Below, in pieces: positions 22,533 through 33,029 of a DNA stretch of 64,000 nt (position 1 is the first letter of the stretch; every line of letters starts with the position of its first letter). A program made the position numbers and the translations under genes. This DNA comes from Microvelia longipes. Taxonomy: Eukaryota; Arthropoda; Insecta; Hemiptera; Veliidae. The notes below the pieces were generated by a model. That model was not told the DNA's origin. It did not search any database and was given only the letters and a program-made list of their open reading frames with translations. The stretch covers positions 21,126,793 through 21,190,792 of the forward strand of contig JACMZG010001913.1 of NCBI GenBank assembly GCA_018340805.1, written 5' to 3'.

Positions 22533-22810
22533 TGAGTTAAATAAATCGGGCACATAGTACCTCAGGGCTTTTCGAAGTACTTCAGACTCCTTGAAAAAAC
22601 CGTTTTGTTCTTGGCGGCCATTCATCCAGATAATGATCTCATATAATGCATCTTAACATTATTTGTCCAACAATCGTATTGAAATGAAATTTCGAATACT
22701 CATTTTTAAGAGGAAGGCATCAATTTGTTTTAAATTTCAACTCGATTGAATTATTTTTGAACTAATGCTATGAGCTAATGCTGATAATGAGACAAAACGT
22801 TCATATGGGT
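22533..22810 (-). repeat. R5S repeat, reverse, heavily decayed
   Basis: aaataaatcgggcacatagt, acctcagggcttttcgaag and tcagactcctt resemble the end of the family. The 5S-like module is absent or too changed to see. Confidence 0.5.
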
Positions 22811-23299
22811 GTTTTGATTCATGAGGAAGCCGATTGATTGGCTAAATTCTGAGAAGAAACCTCATTCGTTGTACCATAACCTGGCTTTTCCTACTTAGTT
22901 ACCCATGCTAAGACACTGGTTAATAAACACTCTAAAACTTAACCGGCGCTTTGATGGTTGCTGCCAAGCAAAGGTTTTATTTCTGGTACAATTTTAAGAA
23001 ATTGTCAGTTGAAGAAACACATATTAAACATATTAAAACTTAAGGTATAAACTCACTATCTTACTCTCCCATCTGTGGGCATTATGAGTCGACAGATTTT
23101 TGTCTGCTAGCTGAAAGTGAGGCTTATACTTGTTGGTTGGAATTTGTGTAAAGAAGAGTTATTCTCTTAGTTGGAGCGATACCCTCCATCGACCTTTTCA
23201 AAAGAATCTTGGTAGATATATGATGGATTGAGCTGTGGAGTGCTATGATAAGAAGAAATAAAACTAAACAAGTTTTCGTCTCTCCACTCATTATAATTA

Positions 23300-23356
23300 C
23301 TAATAACAAAGCCGACTTTCAACCGTTAACGGTCATCATCAGTGCCGGTGATTATT
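23300..23356 (-). ncRNA. Hammerhead-ribozyme-like motif
   Basis: Mirror image of the motif at 23473, with CTGATGA on the minus strand at 23342-23336 and GAAA at 23320-23317. Confidence 0.65.
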
Positions 23357-23472
23357 AAAAAAGTAGATCAGTAGTCTACCAGTGAGTCTAATGGCACAAA
23401 CTTGACAAGTTTGTAAACAGTGGTCAAGTTTGTACCATTAGACTCACTGGTAGACTACTGATCTACTTTTTT

Positions 23473-23530
23473 AATAATCACCGGCACTGATGATGACCGT
23501 TAACGGTTGAAAGTCGGCTTTGTTATTAGT
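23473..23530 (+). ncRNA. Hammerhead-ribozyme-like motif
   Basis: CTGATGA at 23487-23493, extra U, stem II GACCG/CGGUU with loop UUAA, GAAA at 23509-23512, stem III AGUC/GGCU (23512-23519). The predicted scissile bond follows U23520. Stem I begins A-U, C-G, G-U, G-U. Confidence 0.7.
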
Positions 23531-23887
23531 AATTATAATGAGTGAAGAGACGAAAACTTGTTTAGTTTTATTTCTTCTAATCTTGGTAGAGGTAGTGTAG
23601 GCTAAGGAATCGGAGCTGGCAATATGCAACCTGGATGGGGTTGCCTATAAGTGTTAATGACAAAAAAGTTCATTTGTCGAAAATAAGTCATTCTTCATAA
23701 AAGCTCCTGCATGTTTTTAAACTAAGATTTTTAATTTTTTACTGTAGACTCAAAAACTGAAATTTTTGTGAAATGGACAAAAAGTAAAGTAGGCTTAATT
23801 TTCACTGTTCGAAAAAAAATTATTCTTTATTAAATTGTTTAATTGTCCCCCTGAGACAATTTTTCCATAAACAATTTAATTTTTTTT

Positions 23888-24492
23888 CTTCAAAATTTAC
23901 CCATTTTTTGGATTTTTTACATCACCCAAATTTTGGAAAAATTAAAAGTTGTTCAATCTGGATGAATGATACATAAATTTAAAGGTCTTGACTAATGGAA
24001 GAAAAATGGTAGTATTGTAAACATCGATGATACACACATTGATACATAGCATTATACACTTTGAAGATATTTTAATAAAACTGTAAAGTGTTTATTTGTT
24101 ATTGTTTTTATTATTTTTGACCGTTGTTTTAAGTTAAGTAAAATTGGCACTTTCCCGTTTTATTAAAATATCTCAGTTAGTGTTACTTAAATCGAAGTTA
24201 ACAATACTACCATTTTTGTTCCACTAGGCAAGACATTTAAAACGATGTATCATCAGAGTGCAATCATTGGATTGTTTCTCTTACCAGGCTGGTAAGAGAA
24301 GGCTGGTTAGCATAGTTTCGTTGACTTGAGAGGCTCTCAAGTCAACCCTACCTATGCTAACCCTAATACTTGTAACAATAATGGTTGTTGTATTATTCAA
24401 TACAAAATTTCATCATTTATCCAGATTGAACAATTTTTAATTTTTTCCAAAATTTGGGTGATGGGGTAAAATGGGTGAATTTTACCCCATTT
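23888..24492. repeat. Nested foldback element
   Basis: Outer arms near 23891-23970 and 24412-24483 share atcacccaaattttggaaaa and attaaaagttgttcaatctg in inverted form. An inner pair shares 'gtcttgactaatggaag'-like and 'atggtagtattgtaaac' blocks (about 23985-24030 and 24190-24235). Two further perfect hairpins lie near the centre (next entry). No coding frame. Confidence 0.8.
24277..24362. repeat. Two consecutive perfect hairpins
   Basis: TCTCTTACC/GGTAAGAGA (24277-24299), then GGTTAGCATAG + GTTGACTTGAGAG with exact complements (24305-24362, a 13-bp and an 11-bp helix separated by small internal loops). Confidence 0.85.
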
Positions 24493-24499
24493 TACCACA

Positions 24500-24790
24500 T
24501 CATTAATTGTGGCTAATGATTTTTTCGTAATGCATGAATAAATCTTAAGATTGATTTTCGTACCAAGTTTCAACCCTCTAGCATACGATGATGACACTGG
24601 TAGCTTCGACGATATCTAACGCACACATAGTTCTTACACAGTGGAGCATCCTCTCACTAACAGACAACTTAGTAAACTGCTCAGGAGGTTTTAAGAACAT
24701 GTAAAAATCTATGAAATCCGGTTGCTAATTTAAGTGCAAATACATTACTCTTCCTTAAAACCCTAGGGTACAAATGAATAAAAGTAACAA
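24500..24790 (-). repeat. R5S repeat, reverse, left third
   Basis: aatcttaagattgattttcg, accaagtttcaaccctctag, actgctcaggaggttttaag and agggtacaaatgaataaaag blocks. No 5S-like module. Confidence 0.72.
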
Positions 24791-25552
24791 AGCAATGTTC
24801 TGTTTTGGCTTAGGCTTTATATTGGCCTGAATATGATTCGTAGAGACTTTTCCATTATTGCATTTACAGTAGATGACCTACACTCTCGATTTAATTTTAT
24901 GTTCACCAAATAATGAATAATACGCTGCTGTGTAGCCCAAATGACTGAATAATTAGTCACGCCGAATATGTCATTACTCATAACTCTCATAGTGTAAGGC
25001 TTAGTTTAAAATCATGTTATTTTGCCTATTTCTTAGTTATTCGTGTTCAATTAATATTAAATCCTATACATTGGATTTAATAATAATCAAGCTTAAATGC
25101 TGATCTAATTAAAACTGTTTTTAAATTATTTATGTTCTTTTTAAAGTGATTGGTGTTTAATTAGATTTCTAATTTTGTACTGTCAGCTAACAAGAAATTA
25201 TTATGTAATTAGATTTAGGGTTGAATTAATCCAATTAGACAGATATAAGAGAGGTTAGAGAGATAGAGTTTTAGGAGAAGAGATGTCTAAAGTGACTTGA
25301 TGTTTGAATCGATATCATGTCAAGATCTGTTGCATGTTTCTTTAATTCAGATATCTAATCAAATATGTCCTTTTATCTCTAACGTTTTGAATTATAACCT
25401 CTAATTTCCTTTCGTTAAAAATAAGTTTTTTTGGTCTAGAAAAGTTAAAAAGGCTGAGAATGTCGTTTTTTGAGTTATTTAGCGTAATGGCTCCAAATAG
25501 GTTTAGTTTAGTTTTTCAAAACTGTTAGTTTTTTACCTCTATACTAAGTGAG
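24791..25552. other. No gene recognised
   Basis: AT-rich DNA without recognisable repeats. Confidence 0.4.
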
Positions 25553-26160
25553 AAATTGTAGCGCGTGGGTCCGTGATAAATAATTTAATTTCTTGCTTAA
25601 GGTTCCGGTTTATGCTTTATAACTTAATTATAAGCTCTTACTCACTTCATATGTTTACTCATAAACAGTATGCTCAGTTTATTTACGCATTTACTCAATT
25701 ATCAAGCACTACTCGTAACTCATTTCTGTATTCTCGTACTCATTTTTTCTCTATTTTTCAAAGGAATTGCGCTAAAACCTTTAAGAAATACACTAATTGA
25801 GCATTTAACTTGTCAGGCTTGATCAAGGGGACTTAAGTTCTGTAAAAAGTTTTGAATGATTTATTTAATTAATATATTTCGGCTATCATTGTTTGTGCTA
25901 CAAAGAACAAACCATTTAACTTGTGCAAATAACGGTGCACTACCAATGCTAGAGGCATAGTTTTGTATAAGTAACAGGTTAATTATGAGCATAATTACAA
26001 AAAATGAATTACGAGTAGTGCTTAATAATTAAGTAACTGCTCAATTATTAATTAATTAAAAAACCAAACCGGAACCTTAAGCAAGCAATAAATTGTTAAG
26101 CACGGAAACACGCATTCCAAAGGAAATTTTCCCGACATTTGGACCACCGCTCCTGAATTT
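25553..26160. mobile_element. GGTGGTCCGC-TIR foldback element, fullest single copy
   Basis: Ends attgtagcgcgtgggtccgt and cggac-like ggaccaccgctcctgaat are inverted. Inside, cttgcttaaggttccggttt / aaaccggaaccttaagcaag and tcaagcactactcgtaactc / the inverse near 26010 make long imperfect arms around a centre with aggcatag. About 0.6 kb, non-coding. Relatives: 13040, 17575, 46985, 55688. Confidence 0.75.
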
Positions 26161-26420
26161 TTAATTTTTACATTTCCTAACCTTTTGCCGTGTAGGCATA
26201 AGAAATGTGTTGTGTTCACTAAAAATCCTAAACCGTTTCATTAGGATTATTTGTTTTAGGCGTTATAAGGACGTCCTAAGTGGTGTTAATAAAGTGATGT
26301 CTTTGAGTGACTGTGGTGCATTCTAAAGTTAAAACTCAACACGAAAATCAATCTTAATAGTAGTGCTGCCCGGATGATAATTTTATCAAAAATAAAAATC
26401 GTTAAACCGCAAAATTTTAT
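26161..26420 (+). repeat. R5S repeat, decayed left third
   Basis: acatttcctaaccttttgcc, tgttcactaaaaatcctaaa, aaggacgtcctaagtggtgt and acacgaaaatcaatcttaat follow the family order. Confidence 0.6.
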
Positions 26421-26865
26421 AGATTAAGTTTAAATTTGACACAAATTTGACAAATTTGAGCCAATATACAAAAATCATGAAACAAAAATTTACAAAATTA
26501 AGATTAAAAAATAAGTTAAAGTATAAATTAATTTAATACATTTAAATGGAAAAATTGACAAGACTATAAGGCGCGGTCGAATATCCACGGCCTTCTAGAG
26601 CATTGGATCACCAACAAACTTTTTTATAACTTTTTTTTCAAAATTTTCAGTAATTAGCCGGATTTGTGATAAATGAAGCCTATTTCCGTAATCTGCACGC
26701 TCTTTTGGTTAATCTGAAAGAGTATTTACATTCACTCAACGATTTATTTTTAATCTAACTTGGTACATACATAACTACTGTTAGACGTCAATGTTAACAA
26801 ATATGACATGTCAAAATATAACACAAATCAGGTAGACAAGAAATCAAAATTCGATATATATATAT

Positions 26866-26924
<59 letters not shown>

Positions 26925-28466
26925 TTTTTTTTATACCCTCTTTCTCATACTCAGACCAATATAATGTTAATTTATAAAAAAATAGTTTTTGATTAAACTG
27001 CGTTCAGTGCTATTTTAGGTTTCGAAACTTTACAAGAGGGTTTCTTACCCATTATGTTGACCATTCGGCCTGTGTTATGTTGTTTATCTTCTTGTGCCAA
27101 ACTTGCTAGAGTAAAACTTGGATACTAAAACTGATTGAGTTATATTAAATTTATAAAATCTTAGTTTTAGTTTATGGATAGTTGAAATTACGTGACTATT
27201 GTAATAGGTATAAATCTATAATTTGTAAAGTTGTATAGGTTAAACCAGAATAACTGATGTATTGCTTTGCGCTTTGAATAAATAATTATCTTAACCTCAC
27301 TAAGTAACTTAAGTTTTCCTCTAAATAAAAAAAAACTTTTATTTGTCTACATAATTAGGTTAAAGAAAACTTGAAGAAAGTTAAAAAGTAAAATAAAACG
27401 AATCTACAATTGCAGAAAAGTTTAGAAAGGGAATAATAAAAGCGATGTATAATAGGTAAACGTGAGACAAAGCTGCTTGGCTGGAATACTAAATAACTTC
27501 GTGGAAGCTATTAACAGTAATGTGAAGTTTTTCAACTGTCATTTCGATCCATAGAAACTGTTGATGAAAATTTTATAATTAAAATGTATCAAACGTTTAC
27601 CTGACGCGTATGTTGGTTTGAGGTGTAGGACATGTTTGATTAGATGTTCGAATTAAAGGAGCATGCAATAGATTCAGTCGTGGTATTGATCCGGTGATGT
27701 TTTGGACATGTCTGCTTACCTTTCTCTCTATTTTTTGACTCGTGGTTGAATTGTGATCAAAATCAGATTACCATGTCATATTGATGGACATTTCCGAAAA
27801 AGGATTTTATATCAAATGTATCATTTCTTCAGGTAAAGCGTTTTAATTTTTTCTCATTTTAAAAAGCTTTACTATTTCAAAGAGAAAAAAATAATATTAC
27901 TGAAATAGTGCAAATTCGAATATTATTTTTATTTTTTTCTCATTTATACCGTAGTTAAGAGCGACGATGCCTTGACATTGAATTTAATTGATAACAATTT
28001 TCCTTCCTTGATAACAATTAATAACAAATTCCTATAACATCGAATAAAAGACACAAATTAAATTATAATAACAAGTAATACCCACATTTAATAAGGTTTA
28101 TATCAAAATTTAATTTCAAAATATACCAACTACTAAAATATTTTTCAAAAGGCATTTAATTAGACATGGAGTATCGAGTCTAGAGTGGTTGTAAAATGAA
28201 AGCTTTGCGGGTTTCCTATTGCTCCAATTCTCAATAGCCTCCTCTATTCATTAAAAATTTCATTCTATCTTATTAATTTTGAATAATACGCGTATCGAAA
28301 ATTTATTTGTGTGATGTTATACTTTATTTGATTCTTTCAAGTATCATAATTGAAATGTCATGGCTTTTGTATTGGCATTTTATTTCAAATTGTTCTTAGT
28401 ATATTAATTTAATGTACTAGTATGTTTGCTTGATTATGATTAATACGACACGATTAAGATTATAGT
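26421..28466. other. No gene; (TA)n tract and R5S tip
   Basis: 2 kb without a recognisable gene. It contains a (TA)n tract at 26854-26919 and a lone R5S left tip (ttctcatttataccgtagtt) at 27937-27956. Confidence 0.5.
26854..26919. repeat. (TA)n microsatellite
   Basis: About 33 TA units with one interruption. Confidence 0.97.
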
Positions 28467-28887
28467 CCAAGAGCCCAGGGGTGTTTTGTTAATAAAAAGT
28501 GTAATCGCTGGAACCGGTCTCAATTTTTCGTAAATACCTTCCTGAACAAGGATCTGCAATTCTGCCGACTCGTATCGGATGGGTGTCCCAGGCAGAACGC
28601 ACTTTAGGGGTCAAAGGTTCTGCCTGGGACACCCATCTGATACGAGTCGGCAGAATTGCAGATCCTTGTTCAGGAAGGTATTTACGAAAATTAAACCCGT
28701 TTCCAGCCATTACACTTTTTATTAACTTCGGTGGTAAATTTGACATGTAAAGTGCGTTCTGCCTGGGACACCCATCCGATACGAGTCGGCAGAATTTCAG
28801 ATCCTTGTTCAGGAAGATATTTACGAAAAATTAAACCCGTATCCAGCCATTACACTTTTTATTTACAAAACACCCCTGGGCTCTTGG
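28467..28887. mobile_element. Foldback with three copies of one module
   Basis: Ends CCAAGAGCCCAGGGGTGTTT and its inverse define a 421-bp element. A module of about 100 bp (ttctgcctgggacacccatc, gatacgagtcggcagaatt, cagatccttgttcaggaag, attaaacccgt) occurs three times: inverted at about 28490-28600, direct at 28618-28725 and direct at 28757-28862. A clean target duplication was not found. The 85-codon minus frame across it is a by-product. Confidence 0.82.
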
Positions 28888-29454
28888 TCTATTACTGTTA
28901 AATTAAATTAAATATATTAGAAATATTAGTTCCAATATTATTAAATTAAATATAATTAAATAAAATATTAGATCAAATTATGATCACTATATTATCATTA
29001 TCATCACACAATCCACTCTAATCATACCAAAGGTTAGGTTACTTCTTAACTTTCCTTCTGTCAATCTGACTCTGTTAATAATCATATTGTCACAACTAAA
29101 AATACCCTCTCCTTCTCTCCAGATGAAGAGACAACGAGTTTATCCCTAACAATTTTTGATTTCACTCCAGTGTTTTTCTGTTTGATTCCTTTTTTAATTT
29201 AACTATGCTTGATAATCTCTTTCTTGTTGCTCAAACTAGGTCTGTTTGAATACTTATTTTAGTCACCTTATTTTTTTTTTTTTTTTTTATTTATTTAGTT
29301 AAGTACGACTACGAAACAATTGTTATTAGTACTTCAGTTATAAGTTATTTTATCGTGGGATAATTAGAAGGAGAAAATATCCATTGATATCACTCCATAG
29401 CTTAAGATTGAAAAAAATTTGAAGGACGATTCCAACATCATCTTTTTTATATCA
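28888..29454. other. No gene; 18-T run
   Basis: AT-rich sequence with an 18-T run at 29271-29288. Confidence 0.45.
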
Positions 29455-29589
29455 AGTTATCTGAAGACGGATTATTCAGGTAAAATATCGGTTTCAAATT
29501 TTTAGAGCAACACAATACATTTCCTTTATACCTGCGATGTAATCGAAGAATCAGCTACCATCGATACTTGCTGTTGGATGTGAATATCT

Positions 29590-29630
29590 CTGGACTGGTT
29601 TTCATCATAACGCCATCATCAGCAGGCGGG
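29590..29630 (-). ncRNA. Degenerate hammerhead-like motif
   Basis: CTGATGA intact on the minus strand (29622-29616) with a CUG/CAG stem I. The stem II 3' side reads GAT instead of GCC, and stem III carries an extra A and an A for G. Confidence 0.45.
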
Positions 29631-29805
29631 GCAACACTGGAGCTCTCAACTAATAAAGTTATATCAGTGAATAACTTCTAGTCTCAATGAGCACGATAAG
29701 CCCTCTGAAGATTCATCATTTATCTTCAGAGGGCTCGTCATGCTCATTGAGACTAGATGTTATTCACTGATGTAACTTTATTAGTTGAGAGCTCGAGTGT
29801 TGCCC

Positions 29806-29850
29806 GCCTTCTGATGATGGCGTTATGCCGAAACCGGTCCAGTATCGACG
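29806..29850 (+). ncRNA. Hammerhead-ribozyme-like motif, GUC cleavage triplet
   Basis: CTGATGA at 29811-29817, extra U, stem II GGC/GCC (loop GUUAU), GAAA at 29830-29833, palindromic stem III ACC/GGU and the canonical GUC triplet ending at 29839. The first stem I pair is U-C here, whereas the left arm has the matching G-C. Confidence 0.65.
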
Positions 29851-29950
29851 GTAGCTGATTCTCCAATTACATCTTTAACTTGCGGTAATCACAACCTTTT
29901 TAATTTTACCTACGATGTATTGAAGGAAAAGTAAAAAAAGTATAAATGTG

Positions 29951-31280
29951 TACACTCAGCTACTGACATAGAATTCCGCAGAATAATTGCTTAGAGCCTT
30001 ATAATGAATCTTCCAATTAATTACTTATTTGAAAATCGGGTATATTAAACTTCATCTTATCAAATTCTCTTCTCCAATATCATTCTCTTCTTCCTTCAAA
30101 ATCATTTCAGATTATACCTCTTTAATGTTACCCTTTGAAAATATTTCCTTACTACTTCTATCTATCGCATAGATAGTTTGCTTCTGGGTACCTGCCAGAT
30201 CTTCTTATACCACTTGTCTAATAATGCTATCTCTCCCTTTTCAGCCAAACCACCTCAACCTATTTGTTTTTATTTAACACAGCTACAATGTCAGAATCCC
30301 AGTAAAATAATCGGCGAAAAAATTGTGGAATGTCGTCCCTAATCTTGCTTCTTTAAATTTCACAATTTTCATATTTTCATCCTAAAGCCCTGAAAAGTAA
30401 TAATAAATTATTTTTATCGAAATCCACTTAAAAATGACATTGTTTTAAAATATAAATTAATTCTAATAGATGGTTTATTTATAAAATATAGCGAGGGTTT
30501 TACAGTTAAGATTATCTCTTTAATTGTATCTTTGTAAATATTTATAAGTAAATTTAATTTGAGGATTTGAAACGAAAGACAAGTATAAGTAGATTAAATT
30601 TGTGGAAATTTAAGAGGATTAGTGATCTTTTGAAACATTTAAATTCTGAATATTTTAGCTTTTCTTATTACTTTAATGATATTCCTTTACTTTTATATTA
30701 AAAATCAACGTTTAAAATGCAACCAAATGCCACACTGTGGTCTTATTGAATCCTTATTATACCGTTTATTCCATCTCTATGTACCAGAGATTTCTGCCAG
30801 CGTATTCACACCGTCAGGAATGTAACAAGGCCGACTAAAGTTACCCAATGAATATAAAATACCACGACAATATTCATTGTATGTTTTTGGAATCGGAAAG
30901 CAAAAAGAAATCGATCCTCTTTCCACTCCCTCTCTCCACTTTTGCCACACAAAGAAAGTAAAAAGCTTAATTTTCTAGTGAAAAATCTTCTAGTGATAGA
31001 AATGATGCTATCTTTTATCTATTGATTCTTTAAAAATCTTTCTTTAACGTCACAATTGACAATTTTAATTGAATATACTAGACCTTATAATAGCGAATTA
31101 TAAAATACTCAATTATTACGGGTTTTAAAATCAAAAGATGTTACTGAAGAAGGTCCATGAAGTGAGATTTTTAGAGGACATTAATTTCACACTTTTTCTG
31201 GAATATTCTTTAAAGATTTTGTACTCTTTTCGTGAAAGCAAATATTTTTATATCTTGTTTTATAATTTTTTTAAATATTT
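29951..31280. other. No gene recognised
   Basis: 1.3 kb of AT-rich DNA. The short + frame starting at 31138 has no domain and runs into the next element. Confidence 0.4.
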
Positions 31281-31288
31281 TTTTAAGC

Positions 31289-31711
31289 ATATATCATTTG
31301 ATACTACCGAGTTTTGCAAAACATGAATAGTTGACACAATATAATTGTGCGAGAGACACCTAGGAAATGTAACAAGCAAAATGCAATGCTACATCTGGGA
31401 ACTGTTCCATCATTCGACATTCGTCATCATTGATGGCTCGACATAATGTCATGTCCCACTCTGTTTCGTTACGTCTAACTCATCAGGGCGCCGACAGAGC
31501 CTGAACTCACTCTGACCTTCAATTAATTCCGAAGAATATAATGTGAAGTACTTACCAGAGACGAGCGGTGCTCTCTTACCGCCATCATGACATTATGTCG
31601 AGCCATCAATGATGACGAATGTCGAATGATGGAACAGTTCCCAGATGTAGCATTGCATTTTGCTTGTTACATTTCCTAGGTGTCTCTCGCACAATTATAT
31701 TGTGTCAATTG
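31289..31711. mobile_element. Snapback element P8 (GATACTACCG type)
   Basis: Arms 31331-31454 and 31587-31709 appear perfect over about 123 bp around a 132-bp centre. An extension of about 41 bp lies on the left only (31289-31329, tatcatttgatactaccgag). An 8-bp target duplication TTTTAAGC lies at 31281-31288 and 31712-31719. A diverged relative lies at 61620, and tips occur at 2640 and 18060. A hammerhead core is not intact (only tgatgacgaatgtcgaat). Confidence 0.8.
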
Positions 31712-31719
31712 TTTTAAGC

Positions 31720-32233
31720 CTTTACCATGTTAGCCATGTCTATAAGTTTCTTCTCTTTCTTTGATGTACGAACGCCAGTAAGTTATTTCATTTCAGAAGT
31801 TTGGGACGGCGTGTATGTTTGTGTGTTGTTGGTGTCATGATAACTACTGAAATCATTAACCGATGTTAATGAAACTTAGTGTACATGTAGTAGTAATTAG
31901 TCTTCAGAGATGTATAGTTTTTTGTTATACTGCGACCAATACTTTTAAAATTGCGGCCAATGTGGCGGACTATTTGAAAAAAAAATGAGTGAAAAAATCG
32001 TGTTGCATATAGTTTTAAAGGTCTTAATGAGTAGAAAAAGAAAATATATGTAACATGCATAAAATTATCAAAATAAAAGATACTTTTAAAATGAAAGTCA
32101 GTATCACAGACACATTTATTAGATTAGTTATCAGATTCTGACGTGAGTTCCCCAATTCCACGAATTACACTTTAAGTTATTAAGTTTAAGTTATTAAGTT
32201 ATTAATTGTAAAAAACATTATACCACCTTACTA
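31720..32233. other. No gene recognised
   Basis: AT-rich DNA. The minus frame at 31866-32060 shows no domain. Confidence 0.4.
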
Positions 32234-32530
32234 TAGTATAACACACGGCCAAAATTAGTTGACAGCGCGCCAAAAATCTGTTAGGGAATTAATTCTATTG
32301 GTTCAGGCCGAGTACTCCCCTTCCTCTTCCACCCCATGCCAACCTCGGTGCAAAAAATTACTTTTTCTAAATAAAATTATAAAAAGACAACACTGGTTTA
32401 AAAAGTGTGTTACCTCGCATCGCTTTTTCCCTTATGGTGCATTACGTAATTAACAATTTTAACTCTCATTGATTTAATCATTAGTTGTTTTGACGGATAT
32501 TTTGTGGTATAGACTAACCTTGATGTTTAG

Positions 32531-32592
32531 CTGTTTACAGAGTCTGTAAACAGTTCTGATGATGGCGTAAAGTCGAAGCCGGTAAGATATAA
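32531..32592 (+). ncRNA. Weak hammerhead-like motif beside a hairpin
   Basis: CTGTTTACAG/CTGTAAACAG hairpin (32531-32553), then CTGATGA (32556-32562), stem II GGC/GUC, and GAAG instead of GAAA, with a GCC/GGU stem III. Probably the outer part of a decayed snapback element inside the MITE. Confidence 0.4.
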
Positions 32593-32759
32593 TTTTTTAT
32601 ACTATTGTGGTTGACAATATACTAATTGTTTTCAATTCTAGTGGTTTTTATAACTTACTCCACTTAGTTCGTACTTCCGAACAAAGTTAAAGCAACACTT
32701 AATTGATAACTTTAAAGACAATAATGAAATAATAAAACAATAATACATTAATGATACAA

Positions 32760-32865
32760 TAATACTATACTAATAATAATACAATGTTTTTACTTAAAAT
32801 GTTAATACATTTTTTTTAATTAACATTTTAAGTAAAAACATTGTTGTATTATTAGTATAGTATTA
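32760..32865. repeat. Long AT-rich palindrome
   Basis: aatactatactaataataat, 'acaatgtttttacttaaaat' and gttaa are mirrored after a short T-rich centre (32805-32816), with about 3 bp of difference. Confidence 0.85.
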
Positions 32866-33029
32866 TAAATAAAATCTAATGATAAAATTCAAAACATAAC
32901 CTGACTTACAGTGTTGCCAGAGGAGGAAATTTTTTTTGTTACTTAAAAAGCGATTCTTTCGTTAAAAAAGGAGGTTCAAAGCATCTCAATTTTGGCGGGC
33001 TGTCAACTGATTTTAGCCGTGTGTTATTC

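Larger units (their letters stand above)
23217..23578. mobile_element. Hammerhead-tipped snapback element, copy P3
   Basis: Near-perfect palindrome 23251-23578 (arms about 156 bp, short centre at 23408-23422) preceded by a 34-bp extension on the left only (23217-23250). The 12-bp target duplication AATCTTGGTAGA lies at 23205-23216 and 23579-23590 inside the LINE relic. The extension (gattgagctgtggagtgcta) resembles that of the coding element P7 (gagttgtggagtttcaag), which ties this non-coding copy to the Penelope family. The arms look almost identical, so the insertion appears young. Confidence 0.9.
22900..23650 (+). pseudogene. LINE ORF2 C-terminus fragment, split by snapback P3
   Basis: Relic of the 3' end of a non-LTR retrotransposon. 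The plus strand encodes, with stops, NTLKLNRRFDG-like residues (from about 22930), then CPICGHYESTDFCLLAESEA (about 23071-23130). The Cys-x2-Cys...Cys pattern fits the C-terminal zinc finger that closes ORF2 in many RNase-H-bearing arthropod LINEs. Downstream, AATCTTGGTAGA continues after the inserted element at 23217-23578 as ggtagtgtaggctaaggaat. The minus-strand relative at 60952-61500 is better preserved and gives the reference reading. Reverse transcriptase motifs are not present in the window. The clade cannot be fixed by eye. Confidence 0.65.
29542..29907. mobile_element. Hammerhead-tipped snapback element, copy P4 (GUC type)
   Basis: Palindrome 29542-29873 with arms of about 150 bp around gattcatcatttatc, a 34-bp extension on the right only (29874-29907), and the 12-bp target duplication ACCTRCGATGTA (29530-29541, 29908-29919). 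Its arm sequence differs from P2, P3 and P7, so it represents a separate subfamily with the same plan. Confidence 0.85.
29455..29950 (-). repeat. R5S tip split by snapback P4
   Basis: Reverse R5S left end (ttcaggtaaaatatcggttt, caacacaatacatttccttt) is broken at 29541 and resumes at 29908 (acctacgatgtattgaagg, aaaagtaaaa). Confidence 0.7.
32236..33029. mobile_element. TIR element (MITE-like), ACACACGG family
   Basis: Ends GTATAACACACGGCCAAAAT...TTGACAGCGCGCC and the inverse ggcgggctgtcaactgattt...ccgtgtgttattc give TIRs of about 40 bp with few mismatches. TA precedes the left end; the right flank is changed. It contains a hammerhead-like scrap at 32548 and a long palindrome at 32760-32865. 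A 175-bp relative lies at 61835. No transposase. Confidence 0.72.

Noticed and set aside
31600..31640. Hammerhead in the 31289 snapback element
   Set aside because: Only tgatgacgaatgtcgaat remains; the core lacks the leading CUG and GAAA reads GAAU.
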